Below the pieces are notes generated by a model. It did no database searches and was not told the origin of the DNA. It saw only the letters and a list, made by a program, of their open reading frames with translations. From the NCBI RefSeq assembly GCF_025399795.1, contig NZ_JAODTZ010000053.1, forward strand, positions 1-64,000: a stretch of 64,000 nt of DNA, in the 5' to 3' direction. Position numbers and translations under genes: made by a program. Positions within the stretch are counted from its first letter, which is position 1. The number at the start of each line of letters is the position of its first letter. This stretch comes from Streptomyces rhizosphaerihabitans. Lineage in GTDB: Bacteria > Actinomycetota > Actinomycetes > Streptomycetales > Streptomycetaceae. Shown piece after piece: positions 8,640 through 17,737 of this stretch.

Positions 8640-9557
8640 GTGTCGTCGTTGCGGTCTACGCTGCCGATCGTGATGAGCTTGTTCGAGAGGTTGGCCCGCC
8701 TCGTAGCCGTGCCGGTAGATCCTATTGATGCGGTGGGCGACTGGCTGGCTGTCGAAGCCCAGCTGCCGGTGACGCTACCCACCGACTACAAGGAGCTGGT
8801 CGAGCGGTACGGCTGGGGCGAGTTCTGCGACTTCCTGTACGTCAGGACGCCCTTCGGTGGCAACAGGCACAACGGCCTGAGCTGGCAGGACGTCAGATAC
8901 CAGAATGAATGGACCGTTCCCGGTTCGAAGCGGCTCCCTTATCCGCTTTACCCCGCGCCCGGCGCCTTGCTGATCTGGGGTGGGAGCCCGGACGCCGACC
9001 GTCTGTGCTGGCTCACAGAGGGGCCGCCGGACACGTGGCCGGTCGTGGTGTGGAGTCGCGACGACGACTACGAGGTGTACGAGATGGGCTGCGCTGCGTT
9101 CATCGAGGGGTGGACCAGCGGCAAGATCAGGTCGGGGATTATCGGCGGCATGGAACTGGGACTCCGTCCCTGGTTCACGACGGCCCGGGAACTTCAACAC
9201 GTCAACATCAGGCTGTCCGACGGCACGGGCGCATATTTGGAGCGTCTAAGGATCTTGCGGGATTCGCTGGGTCCGACGGAGGATCGCGGTACCTATCAGT
9301 CTCCGTACGAGGACGACGTCCGACAGGACCACTTCGCGGTCAGCGGCCTTGATTGGCGCCTGACCTACGAGACGGCCTACGGTCACCAGATCCGAGCGGC
9401 TTTTCCGGCGGAGGATGGTGCAGCGGCGCGGCTCCGTATTTGGGCTGCTGTCGAGCTGATGGGCTGCCGGGTGCTGTCCGCCCGCACCAACGAAGGCGTG
9501 CCGATGTGGGAGGACGCGTTCTCCCCGGACACGCAGGACATCTCCGGCGATAAGTGA
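8640..9557 (+). CDS. SMI1/KNR4 (SUKH) family protein
   Basis: The 305-residue protein contains the SUKH signature near its start: an acidic/hydrophobic lead, then LPTDYKELVERYGWGEF and further on the APGALLIWGG strand. Bacterial SUKH proteins are mostly immunity proteins for polymorphic toxins. The second half (after about residue 190) is a less familiar domain. Possible starts are GTG 8640, GTG 8670 and ATG 8673. No cognate toxin is nearby. Together with the CdiI-like gene it suggests a stretch of orphan immunity genes split by the IS elements. Confidence 0.75.
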   Translation: MSSLRSTLPIVMSLFERLARLVAVPVDPIDAVGDWLAVEAQLPVTLPTDYKELVERYGWGEFCDFLYVRTPFGGNRHNGLSWQDVRYQNEWTVPGSKRLPYPLYPAPGALLIWGGSPDADRLCWLTEGPPDTWPVVVWSRDDDYEVYEMGCAAFIEGWTSGKIRSGIIGGMELGLRPWFTTARELQHVNIRLSDGTGAYLERLRILRDSLGPTEDRGTYQSPYEDDVRQDHFAVSGLDWRLTYETAYGHQIRAAFPAEDGAAARLRIWAAVELMGCRVLSARTNEGVPMWEDAFSPDTQDISGDK

Positions 9558-9648
9558 ATGGCTGCCCAGTGGTCGTGGAAGAGTGAACAGATAGCTGGTC
9601 TGGCCGTATGGCTTCGGGCCAGGTTCACTGCGGTGACCGTGAGAACGA

Positions 9649-9858
9649 TCAGTCCCGCTGGGCTTCGCGGGAGGCCGGCTGGCTGAACCGGCGGGACTGG
9701 CGTCGGGTGACGCGCCTGGTCATGAGGGTGATCGCGGCCCAGGTGATCAGCGACTCGGAGTTTTGGATGAGCCGTTCGTAGTTGCGTGCGTGTCTGCGGG
9801 CGTGCATGACCCAGGCGATGGACCGTTCGACCACCCAACGGCGAGTTATGTGGAATCT
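9649..9858 (-). pseudogene. IS5-family transposase C-terminal fragment
   Basis: About 65 residues, read as RWVVERSIAWVMHARRHARNYERL and onward, match the catalytic-Glu end of IS5-type transposases. The rest of the gene is missing. The fragment overlaps the 3' end of the DUF6193-like gene in another frame, so the insertion probably fixed that gene's present C-terminus. Confidence 0.7.
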
Positions 9859-10604
9859 GATCTGTCAAGGTCTTCGGCAGTGCCGACGACTGCCGGGCCG
9901 CACTCCGGGGGCAGATGGGCAACGACCAAGGCGACGGCGTCCTGCGGGTTGTCAGCCTCTCCAATGCCCGCCGGCCCGTCGTGAGGCCCGCGGGTTCTCC
10001 ACCACGTGACGCGGTACTTCCCGTTCACGGGAGTAACCACTGGAACATCGTGGGTGTGGGGGAATTCGGTGCAGCGGCTGAAGCCCAGTGACCTGTGACT
10101 GTGGAAGGGGAACAAAGCCCGCAGCTGCGGCTGGTCGTAGGCCGCCTCAATGAGGAAGTGGTCGACGTGCAAGGCCGGGGTCTGGCGATAGCTTGCCCAC
10201 GCGGTCTCGACTTTGGTGCCGCGCTCGGGGGCTTCCGTGAGTGGGCCCATGTAGACGAACGGGCATGCGGATAGCAGATGTTCCGGGGTGACGCCGGACT
10301 GCCAGACCGCGATAGCCGTGGAGGCCTCGTTCAGACTGCTGGTCGTGCCCGTGGCGATCGTGACCCGGTGTTCCCGGAAGCGCATGAGGAAGCTGCGGTG
10401 ATGGAGGCCCAGGAGAGTGCTCGTCGTCCGGCAGTCGCTGTCAGCCCGGGCGCCGATTCGCTTCCACCCTCGTGCTCGTTCAGGGAGCATGTCCAACCGG
10501 TATCCAGCTTGGTGGACGGCCTGCTGCAGAACAGTCTGGAGCGTTCTGTCCCGGCCGAGTTCAGGATAGAGACCAGCCAGGTGCGCGGCCATTTGAGACG
10601 TCAC
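9846..10604 (-). CDS. DUF6193-like protein
   Basis: The 252-residue protein resembles actinobacterial proteins annotated as DUF6193 family (landmarks ASTAIAVWQSG, VETAWASYRQTP, LRALFPFHSHRSLGFSRCT). Their role is not established; they are often found beside SUKH and other immunity-type genes. I chose the GTG at 10604 because AAGGG lies eight bases upstream; the frame is open further upstream, but that part is integrase debris. The last residues run into IS5 remnant DNA, so the native C-terminus may have been replaced. Confidence 0.6.
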   Translation of the reverse strand: MTSQMAAHLAGLYPELGRDRTLQTVLQQAVHQAGYRLDMLPERARGWKRIGARADSDCRTTSTLLGLHHRSFLMRFREHRVTIATGTTSSLNEASTAIAVWQSGVTPEHLLSACPFVYMGPLTEAPERGTKVETAWASYRQTPALHVDHFLIEAAYDQPQLRALFPFHSHRSLGFSRCTEFPHTHDVPVVTPVNGKYRVTWWRTRGPHDGPAGIGEADNPQDAVALVVAHLPPECGPAVVGTAEDLDRSDST

Positions 10605-10614
10605 AGTTCGCCCT

Positions 10615-11375
10615 TCAGTTGGTGTCGCCGGCTGTGAATGGCTCTGCGTAACTCCCCGCCGAATCCTTGGCGTTCCGCACCTCGACGAGAGGAAGCAACG
10701 TGGCCGTCGCGGGTATTCCGAGCTGGCGGGGTGTCGCCCCCGCTGGCGTGGGAACATCGACCAGCCGTTCCAGCAGTTGATCGAGCACGGCCTGGCCGTC
10801 GTCGACGGCAGCGCGTTCCTTGTCGTTGAGCGGGACGCTCGCCCGCATGCGCTGAAGGTTGTCCTTGGCCTCCAGGAGCTGGCCCTTGCTGGAGGTCTTG
10901 GGCGTGTAGAAATCGCAGCGAGCTCAGGCCATGCGGTGCGGGCACTGCTCAAAGAACGTGTAGGTGCAGAACCCGTGACCGAGGTCGTAGTACTGCCACG
11001 GCTCGCCCGATGCGGCGGCACTGGAGGTGACCGCGTCCCGGTCGACCAGAACCTCGATGGTGCGGACGTTGCGCTCGAAGTACCCGGCGTCGTTGTAGGC
11101 CCTGGCCAGCGTGTTCGGTGTGATCTTGGCGTAAACCTCGGCACGAGACCGCGCTCGTGCCCGCCGCGTCGCCTGCCGGGCGTGAAGCGGCCCCGGCCGA
11201 CCGGGTTGGAGTCGCGCTGCCCGTCCTCCATGAGGAAGTCGTAGAACAACCGGACCGGCACCAGGCGCTGTTGGATCGTGGCGTTGGCCAGGCCCGAGCC
11301 CGAGTCGATCGAGACCACGTTCGTACCCCGACGGCTCGGCCGCGACGTCAACTCCCGTACGTAGACGGCGGCCCT
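10615..11375 (-). pseudogene. Degenerate tyrosine recombinase/integrase
   Basis: Two separate parts of Streptomyces tyrosine recombinases remain. The first is an N-terminal SAM-like part (landmarks NVVSIDSGSGLAN and RLVPVRLFYDFLMEDG). The second, in another frame, is a C-terminal part (ITPNTLARAYNDAGYFERN, GFCTYTFFEQCPHRMA). The catalytic core with the R-H-R-Y residues is missing between them. Just after PHRMA an in-frame TGA stands where relatives have Cys, and the same frame then continues as RCDFYTPKTSSKGQLLEAK down to 10615. Deletion, frameshift and nonsense change make it inactive. Confidence 0.75.
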
Positions 11376-11388
11376 TGCGGGCGGGCCC

Positions 11389-11610
11389 GTGTTCCAGAGG
11401 GACGATGACATGGCGCTGCTGTGGGCGCACCGGTACGACCCGCCGCCGGATCTCTCCGGGAGATGTCCGGGGCTCGCGTCGGCCGTCGACAGTGTGATGG
11501 CGAAGGCGATGGCCAAGGCCCCTGAGGACCGTTACGGCTCCTGCCGGGAGTCCGTGGCGGAGTTGATTTCCGCCGCGGGTTCTCTCAGGCCCCGGACTGA
11601 CAGGTCAAAG
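11389..11610 (+). pseudogene. Serine/threonine kinase C-lobe fragment
   Basis: The frame begins RDDDMALLWAHRYDPPP and continues through VMAKAMAKAPEDRY, the end of the C-lobe of actinobacterial PknB-type kinases. The ATP-binding and catalytic parts are missing and there is no C-terminal sensor domain. It is a decayed piece next to the integrase remnant. Confidence 0.7.
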
Positions 11611-11716
11611 AGCGCGTCCGGCAGAGCAGGCGACTGTCCACCAGCCGCTCGGAAACCCCACGCACCGAGTCTGTCCGTGCTGCTCCCGGGGCCTCAGAGC
11701 TTTCACCGGGCCCGGA

Positions 11717-12715
11717 TCAGCCGGCGGCCCCCTTGAACGTCTTCGTCACAGCCCGCACCAGCCGGTCCGCGTACTCCCGCTCGGCATCCCTGAACTGCGG
11801 GTACTCGGTGACGAAGTGTTTCCACTCCACGTACCCGACCGCCTCCGCCACATCCTCGAGCAGGATGCTCTCGCGCTGCCGATACGGCCACTCGCCCGAC
11901 AGCCGGAACACCTCGTGCAGCAGCTCGTAGCGGAGCGGATGCCGCTCGGCCAGCAGCACGGCGTCGTACAGATCCTTGCCCTGCGCGTGCGCGTCGTTGA
12001 TCAGCCACATCAACTTCCAGGCCAGGGACAGTTCAGGCGTGGCCGCCTGCACGACCGTGCCGCCCGGCAGCTCTGCCGGCTCGGGGGCTTCGGGCAGCCG
12101 CTCGTTGAAGACGAAGTCGAGCTGGACATGGCCGCCCGGCAGCCCGGGCGATTCCCACGGCAGCACCATGCGGCAGCCCGGTACCCGGTCGTAGGTCCAG
12201 ATGTCCTCGACCACCGCGCCCTGCGCCGAGATCCCGACCTCGCGTCCGCGCGCCTCGGCCAGCGTCTGCGCCGCCGCGGCGATCCCGCGCAGCATGTGGT
12301 CCGTACGGTCGTCGTCGATCCGCCAGGTGTCGGGGACGACGACGAAGTCCAGGTCGCCGGGCTCGCGGGCGGCGTCCGGGAACCACGCCGACATCAGCAC
12401 GCTGCCCCTGAGCACCAGTGCGTCCACCCACTGCGACGAGGCGATCGCGTCCAGCACCAGATGCAGGGCCCCGCGCCGGGCCGCCCGCCACGTCTCGCCC
12501 CGCGCCGGATCTGCGAACCGCGGGTCTGTCGCGCGGTAGGCGTTCTGGTGGTGCTTCAGCGACGGGTCGAAGACGGGACGCTGCACCACGTCGTCCCCCG
12601 GCACCCACTGCAGCGTCTTCGGCAGGTCCTCCGCCTCGCGGGTGACCTCGTCCAGCGGCTCCCGGGGCAGCTCAGTGCTCCGCCAGCCGAACCCGTCCCA
12701 CGCCGTTCCACTCAT
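11717..12715 (-). CDS. AbiEii/AbiGii-type nucleotidyltransferase
   Basis: The 332-residue protein has the nucleotidyltransferase signature GS (104-105) followed by DLDF (D121, D123), which binds metal and NTP in the AbiEii/MenT toxin superfamily. In type IV toxin-antitoxin and abortive infection systems such enzymes modify tRNA or other targets in the cytoplasm. The start at ATG 12715 is fixed by a 4-base ATGA overlap with the upstream gene, which argues for translational coupling. No AbiEi-type antitoxin is seen; the coupled gene at 12712-13356 takes that position. A defence or stress role is inference. Confidence 0.75.
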   Translation of the reverse strand: MSGTAWDGFGWRSTELPREPLDEVTREAEDLPKTLQWVPGDDVVQRPVFDPSLKHHQNAYRATDPRFADPARGETWRAARRGALHLVLDAIASSQWVDALVLRGSVLMSAWFPDAAREPGDLDFVVVPDTWRIDDDRTDHMLRGIAAAAQTLAEARGREVGISAQGAVVEDIWTYDRVPGCRMVLPWESPGLPGGHVQLDFVFNERLPEAPEPAELPGGTVVQAATPELSLAWKLMWLINDAHAQGKDLYDAVLLAERHPLRYELLHEVFRLSGEWPYRQRESILLEDVAEAVGYVEWKHFVTEYPQFRDAEREYADRLVRAVTKTFKGAAG

Positions 12716-13356
12716 GTCCGTACCCCCACAGGCTCCGCGATCCAACCGTCGTCCACGGACAGGTCACTGTCATGGAGCACGAACTCCCGCTCCACACCCA
12801 GCACCACGAACCCGCCCAGCTCTGCCAGCAACCGCTCCAGCGCCCGCCCCGCCCCATCGGCGCCCGCCCCGCGGCACCGCTGCGTCACGAACCGCTCATG
12901 CCGCGCACCGGCCCTCACCCGCAAGGCGTTCCACGACAGATGGGCGCTGTGCGGCACCACCCGGGCCGCGAGCGCGGCCAGGTCCGTGTCCGCGTCGAGC
13001 AGCAGCTTCACGTGATGCTCGAAGTACCGTTCGTCGTCCCCGCCGAGCCGAGCCGGCACCTCCGCGGCCCACGGTGTGCACTCGGTCTTCACCCGCACCG
13101 GCTCGAAGCCGTCCGCACGAAGCCCCGCCACGACGTCCCGCACTCGCTCGGCCTGCTCAACGTACGACGAGGAACCGGACAGTGTGAGCATGGGCTGATC
13201 GCGCATCCGGCCGCGCGCCAGCACGATATGCGTCAGCTTCAGACCACCCGAAGCCGCCCACCGCTGCAGCCGCACCCACTCGTCGGGGTCGGCACAGCGG
13301 ACCGTCACATGCGATTCGTACAGGGAAGCGGACACCCGCGGATCCTGCCAGACCAC
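12712..13356 (-). CDS. Unknown protein coupled to AbiEii-type enzyme
   Basis: The 214-residue protein is not recognised. Its codon use looks normal and it overlaps the nucleotidyltransferase gene by four bases, so the two are one unit. An HVTV segment near residue 15 and an HHVKLL segment near 115 start two similar alpha/beta stretches, which suggests a duplicated ferredoxin-like fold, possibly distantly like 2H phosphoesterases; the second lacks the Thr. It is not an AbiEi winged helix. The start may be GTG 13356 or the GTG that begins VSASLYES. Confidence 0.6.
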   Translation of the reverse strand: MVWQDPRVSASLYESHVTVRCADPDEWVRLQRWAASGGLKLTHIVLARGRMRDQPMLTLSGSSSYVEQAERVRDVVAGLRADGFEPVRVKTECTPWAAEVPARLGGDDERYFEHHVKLLLDADTDLAALAARVVPHSAHLSWNALRVRAGARHERFVTQRCRGAGADGAGRALERLLAELGGFVVLGVEREFVLHDSDLSVDDGWIAEPVGVRT

Positions 13357-13362
13357 GGCCGC

Positions 13363-13615
13363 TCACGCCCACTTTGCCCCAAGCTTGCGCAGTGCGACTT
13401 GCTGTTCCTGGGTGAGCTTGTCGCGCCTCGTCTTCGAGACCGGCACACCCAGCTTCACGACGGTCGGCTCCGTCTCGCCGTCGACGGTGATCTGCTCATT
13501 GTGGCCGCGCGATACAAGCCGGTGGGCGCCCTTCCCGCTCCACCCACTGCGTGAGAGCCGACAGGCCGTGCTGGAACGCCTGCATCACGGCCATGCGGAA
13601 TTCCCACGACATTCA
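13363..13615 (-). pseudogene. Helicase-associated-domain remnant
   Basis: Two frames together give AFQHGLSALTQWVEREG then AHRLVSRGHNEQ and VKLGVPVSKTRRDKLT down to LGAKWA and stop. This is the repeated helicase-associated (HA) domain found in large helicase-like proteins of Streptomyces chromosome ends and linear plasmids. A frameshift near 13,530 separates the halves and the rest of the protein is absent. It fits an origin in a linear replicon arm. Confidence 0.65.
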
Positions 13616-14023
13616 GCCAGGCCCTCCCCGGGGCGACACCGTGGAACCGCACTCTCGCAGCCGGGTCGCAGCGGGGTCGCAGGCCATCAGCACATCGGTC
13701 ATGCAGTCGTAGGCGTGCATGATTCCGCGTACCGCTCCGCCCGCGGCGCCGAGCAGCGGCAGAGTCGCAGTGTTCACGGCGTTTCAGCCCCTGCAGGAGG
13801 TTTCCAGTGATTTCGCCGCAAAGCCTACGGACCCGGTCACCGCGGCGCGGCTCGTTCACCGAAGATGCTCCGTTTGCAACCCGGCCTTCACCGTGGGCAG
13901 TTGGGTCCGTGCGGGCCTGGGCTGTGTGGACAGGACAGACGGTGGGGGAGGGGCGTGGTGGTCGGCACGGCCGACCGAGGTGCGCAGGAACGGGTCCGTT
14001 CCGGACTTCGAGCCTGAACCGGC
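13616..14023. other. No intact gene recognised
   Basis: Short frames on both strands show no family resemblance I can defend. A minus-strand stretch reading LPLLGAAGGAVRGIMHAYDC may be another decayed piece. The last part holds the upstream region of the NIPSNAP-like gene. Confidence 0.35.
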
Positions 14024-14353
14024 ATGCAGCATCATGTGGACGTGATCACCATTCATCTGAAGTACGAGATCGACGCCGACAAGCTCGAGGACTTCGAGGA
14101 ATACGGCCGCCGCTGGGTCGGGCTCGTCAACCGTTTCGGCGGGACGCACCACGGCTACTTTTTGCCGAGTGAGGGCGACAGTGACATCGCCTACGCGCTC
14201 TTCTCCTTTCCCAGTTTCGCCGCGTACGAGCAGTACCGCTCGGACAGCATGACCGACCCGGAGTGCCAGGACGCCATCGAGTTGGCCCGCAACACCCGCT
14301 GCATCAAGCGCTACGAGCGGCGCTTCCTGCGGCCGCTCGACGTCACTTCCTAG
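14024..14353 (+). CDS. NIPSNAP-family protein
   Basis: The 109-residue protein is a compact dimeric alpha/beta-barrel type with the NIPSNAP landmarks YEIDADKLEDFEEYGRRWV, GGTHHGYFLPSEGD and FPSFAAYEQYR. Such proteins are small and cytoplasmic; their biochemical role is mostly unknown. The frame is complete. The ATG at 14024 or the GTG at 14042 (VITIHLKYEID) could start it. It stands alone among remnants. Confidence 0.85.
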   Translation: MQHHVDVITIHLKYEIDADKLEDFEEYGRRWVGLVNRFGGTHHGYFLPSEGDSDIAYALFSFPSFAAYEQYRSDSMTDPECQDAIELARNTRCIKRYERRFLRPLDVTS

Positions 14354-14579
14354 GCCGGAGCCGGGCCTCAACGGCTGCCTGGCAGGCGTGCGTTGGGCGA
14401 TGTGCGGTCGATACCGCGGGCGGCGACACCCTGGCCATCCGGTACCTCCGAACGGGGCGGGCTGCGTCGAAGTCGCAACTGCGCTGGAGGCGTGGAGGCG
14501 TGGAGGCGCGGGGCCGGTCGGCCCGTCGGTGCTCGCGCGGGGTTTGCGAGCACGCCACCGACTGTCCTCCTGCAGCGCC
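14354..14579. other. Short tandem repeats, no gene
   Basis: A GC-rich junction stretch. Around 14,485-14,512 a unit near gtggaggc is repeated about three times. No coding sequence is supported. Confidence 0.4.
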
Positions 14580-14780
14580 AGACACTGGCACGCCCGGCTC
14601 AGCCAGCTCACCGGAACCCACCGCGGGTACCAGGCCCTGGAGAGCGCCGGCCTCGACGTCCGACCCGACACCCTCATCAAGTGGCTTTCCGACCCCGAGT
14701 ACAACGTCCGCCGCAGCTACCGCGACCTCATCCACGCCGCGTACGAGAACGTCGCCGTCGTCCCCGCCGATCTTGATCTC
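14580..14780 (+). pseudogene. Fragment resembling a plasmid helix-turn-helix protein
   Basis: About 66 residues (RLSQLTGTHRGYQALESAG, VRPDTLIKWLSD, RDLIHAAYE) look like a helix-rich DNA-binding segment found in actinobacterial plasmid and ICE proteins, from memory of sequence style rather than a search. There is no start, and the right end meets the truncated PAS protein at about 14,790-14,815. The family assignment is weak. Confidence 0.35.
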
Positions 14781-14814
14781 CAGCCGATTTTTTTGGCCGT
14801 CTCCCAGTACGTCG

Positions 14815-15902
14815 TTCCTCAGGGTCATCGGGGTGACGATGGCAGAGTGTGGGCCCGGCGAGCCCTGCGCGCGGGACGCCTGTGGATGGTGGTCGGGGAT
14901 TTCGTCCGGCTGGTACGTGATCAGCTGGGGGCGTAGGTCCGTCAGGGACTGAAGCCACGCTCCAGGAAATCTGAACGGGCCCGTACCGGTGCCCAGTGAG
15001 TGCCGTTGAGGGTCCGCCGAGGCGAAGGACATCCGCCGCAGGGGTATGGCGGGTCCCACGGGCCCGGGCGGGGGGTCCTCGCCCCGCACGACGGGGTCCA
15101 GCAGGTCGACTTCTGCGGCGTCGGCGAAGGCGGGCACGAGGACGTCGACGAGTTCGCCGCAGGTTGTGTCCAGCTCGAGCGTGTGCCCCAGACGTTCTCG
15201 CACGTCGTTGAGGACTCGAGCGTGGGCGAGGACCCGCTCGCGGCCGGTGACGTCCACCACGGCCGTGGATACGCCCAGCACCCGGCCGTCGGCGTCTTGA
15301 AGCCGGAACAGGGAGACGGAGTACACGTGCTCGTGAGCGGGGTCGTTGGGTGGGCGGCCGCGTACGAGCCTGTCCAGCGCGGGTTCGCCGGTGGCGAGCA
15401 CGTCGTGCAACATCGCCACGGTCTCTTCAGGGTCGGACAGATGGATCACGTCGCTGAGGCGGTGGCCGAGCACGTCTGTGGACTCGAATGCACTCATCCC
15501 CGCTGCCGCTGTGTTCACCCGCAGGACGCGCAGATCGGGATCCAGTACCTGCATCCCGATGGGCGACTGGGTGAACAGCGCCGTCAGCAGTGCCTGCCCC
15601 CGTGCGTCAGCGCCCTGCTCCTCTGGGCGTAGCAGGTAGACGCCCCAGCCGGAGCGGCCATCGCGCAACGTCACGGGTTTTACCGCGAGCCCGGGAATCG
15701 CCGCTGTCCTGTCCGAACGGCGGTCCGGTCCGGCGCCGGCCGGGGTCCATACCGCGGTCAGCAGCTCCACGACGGGACGGCCGACGGTGAGGCACGTGCC
15801 GCGCTCGAACAGGAACCTGGCCTCCTGGCTCCACCCGACGATGAGACCCGCTGCGTCGATGACGAGCAGCGCGTCGTCCGGTGCCATGGCCAGATCTTCC
15901 AT
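14815..15902 (-). pseudogene. PAS/GAF signalling protein, 3'-truncated
   Basis: The N-terminal 345 or so residues are intact. They contain a PAS domain (DALLVIDAAGLIVGWSQEA), a second PAS domain (TQSPIGMQVLDPDLRVLRVN, ending VVDVTGRERV) and the start of a GAF domain that breaks off at IVTPMTLRNDVLG. Streptomyces relatives continue into a PP2C (SpoIIE-like) phosphatase that acts on anti-anti-sigma factors. That part is replaced by unrelated DNA, although the frame happens to stay open to 14343. Without the phosphatase a normal output is unlikely. The start is ATG 15902. Confidence 0.7.
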
Positions 15903-16105
15903 GCGGCGCCTCCGGCGCGGGCAGATCAGCTCTGCAGGCCGGGCGTCTACGTCCGGTCAGGTCCCTTCCAGGGTGCCTCCCGTGCAAGGACGCCGCACGT
16001 CGGCTCGGCCAAGGCGGCGCGCAGCCTTGGTGGCACGCCCGTCTGCGACGTGCGGTGTCGGACGCCGTGTAACGTCACCGCGAACTGCTTGCCATGCTCA
16101 AGCAA

Positions 16106-16209
16106 CGGCCTTGTCCCGGAACATCGAAGTGGAACCGGATCGAGCACCGGCTGTTCTCCCACATCACCATGAACTGGCGTGGAAGGCCCCTGACCAGCCA
16201 CGAAGTGAA
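16106..16209 (+). pseudogene. ISAz13-family transposase fragment
   Basis: About 34 residues, read as CPGTSKWNRIEHRLFSHITMN and WRGRPLTSHEV, are a conserved block of ISAz13 transposases near the catalytic Glu. Nothing else of the gene is present. Confidence 0.7.
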
Positions 16210-16255
16210 CCGTTCCGGGTTCGATAGAGACTCGATCGTTTAAGAGGATCGAGTC

Positions 16256-16405
16256 ATGGCACGTCCTTCCCAGTACCCGCTTGAGCTGCGCCGTCGTGCG
16301 GTACGGATGGTCGCCGAGGTGCGGCCCGACTACGACACCGAGTGGGCGGCGATATCGGCGGTGCCCAGCAGAGTTGTCGGCGTCGCTCGAACCGTGACCC
16401 TCTGA
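16256..16405 (+). pseudogene. IS3-family orfA fragment
   Basis: The 49-residue frame MARPSQYPLELRRRAVRMV and on matches the N-terminus of IS3-type OrfA (helix-turn-helix). After about 35 residues it loses similarity and stops. The sequence upstream (gactcgatcgtttaagagg) is in the place of the left end. OrfB is absent. Confidence 0.75.
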
Positions 16406-16549
16406 CGGCGGATCAAAACAAGTTCAACCTCAATGGCCAACTCGTCCGGACGCGCTCTTGTGACGCGCGTAGAACTCGGGCACTATCTCCCTGCTCCAGC
16501 ATGCGACAGTTCCGCCCCAAAGTTGTCATGAGCAGGAGGAATCCCCCCT

Positions 16550-17074
16550 ATGTTGCATCGCCCGAAACTGCGCTCGGCCCTGACCGCGCTCGCCCTCGTC
16601 CTCGGCGCCCTGTTCCTCCCCGGCGTCGGCGCCTTCGGCAGCGGCGCCACCGAGGCCCACGCCGTCACCAAGCTCACGCATGCACAGGCCACGTCCCGGT
16701 TCAGCTCGTCCGGTATCACCTGGTCGTCCTCCGGCGGCTGCTCCGACCGGAACAACGCCACCTGCACGTCCTTCGATCAGCTCAACCTCGCCACCGCCCA
16801 GGGCGCCCAGACCCTGAAGAGCGCCACCGGTTGCGCGCTCAACATCACCGGCGGCACCGAGACCGGGCATGCCAGCGGCACGTACTCGCACTGGAACGGC
16901 TACAAGCTCGACTACGGCAAGTCCACCTGTCTCACCAACTACATCCACAGCGCCTTCAGCTACATAGGTCTCCGTGGTGACGGCGCTCCCCAGTACCAGG
17001 CCGGATCCGGAAACATCTACGCGGACGAGGGTAACCACTGGGACGTCCTCTACTACAACTGCGGCGGCTGCTGA
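16550..17074 (+). CDS. Secreted M15-like (D-Ala-D-Ala peptidase fold) protein
   Basis: The 174-residue protein has a signal peptide (cleavage after about residue 37, AHA). The mature part has a possible zinc site arranged as in M15 peptidases: SHWNGYKLD (S-H-x2-G-x3-D) around residues 118-126 and EGNHWD near the C-terminus. Six cysteines, two of them in the final CGGC, suggest disulfides. If the metal site is real it may cleave peptidoglycan stem peptides or a related substrate outside the cell. AGGAGG stands about 10 bases before ATG 16550, and a hairpin terminator follows. The family link is by motif only. Confidence 0.65.
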   Translation: MLHRPKLRSALTALALVLGALFLPGVGAFGSGATEAHAVTKLTHAQATSRFSSSGITWSSSGGCSDRNNATCTSFDQLNLATAQGAQTLKSATGCALNITGGTETGHASGTYSHWNGYKLDYGKSTCLTNYIHSAFSYIGLRGDGAPQYQAGSGNIYADEGNHWDVLYYNCGGC

Positions 17075-17087
17075 GCCCGCACGCGCA

Positions 17088-17116
17088 GGTGTCCCCGCCC
17101 GGCGGACGGGGACACC
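17088..17116 (+). terminator. Hairpin terminator after the M15-like gene
   Basis: A perfect 10-bp stem, ggtgtccccg / cggggacacc, with a 9-base loop lies 14 bases after the stop codon. An outer gagccc/gggctc pairing can extend it. There is no T-run, as is common for Streptomyces terminators. Confidence 0.7.
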
Positions 17117-17737
17117 GCCGGGGCTCAGAAACCCACGCCTGCGGGTCCGCCAGTTCACCTGCGCGGACACCTCCTGCGGGCGGCAAACCTTCTTCCCGTC
17201 GTCGAGGAGTTGATGGCCCTTCAACGCCTCAGAACGGGCCCTTGACGTAGGGGCGATCGTCACCGCCACGGTCGCCCGGGAGCATTCCCCAGCCAAGATC
17301 CACATCCCGCCGCAACAGTGTTGACCGCCTGACGGTCCGCCAGCTTCTACGTCACTTGCGCCAGCGAACCACCTCCCGTCTACCTCCGCAGTCACAACGC
17401 ATATGGTGCGGCCGGATCCCACACCTGACAGGCGGTGGTCACCTGACCGGCACCGCGAAGTGCACCGGCCGACCCCGTGTGCGGGGCAGGTCAGCCCTGC
17501 GCAGTCAGGCCCCCGCGGTCAGCTATGTCGATGCCTCCGTACAGCAGCCGGCAGTCATCCGAATCCGGAAGAAGGGACACATCCATGGTCAATCTCGTTC
17601 TCCGAGGGCTTGGCCGCGAGCGCCGGGCGGCAGCCGCACCGTCCGTCTCGGTCAACCGCGCCCAGGGGGCCCACTGTCACCACCTGCGGCTGCGACTTCC
17701 CGCCGCACCATCCCTCCGCAACGAAGGAGTTGCTGTG
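17117..17737. other. No gene recognised
   Basis: About 620 bases without a supportable gene. A plus-strand frame is open into the next gene from 17477, but that segment lacks a signal peptide or family match, and the good ribosome binding site at 17724 points to the later start. Confidence 0.4.

Noticed and set aside
9846-11516. A 556-codon open frame on the minus strand as one large protein
   Set aside because: Only the last 252 codons match the DUF6193 kind. The first part is integrase N-terminus and out-of-frame debris, and a ribosome binding site supports the GTG at 10604.
14343-15902. A 519-codon PAS protein as intact
   Set aside because: The similarity to GAF ends sharply near 14,815 and the rest is the reverse of a different fragment with low-complexity translation.
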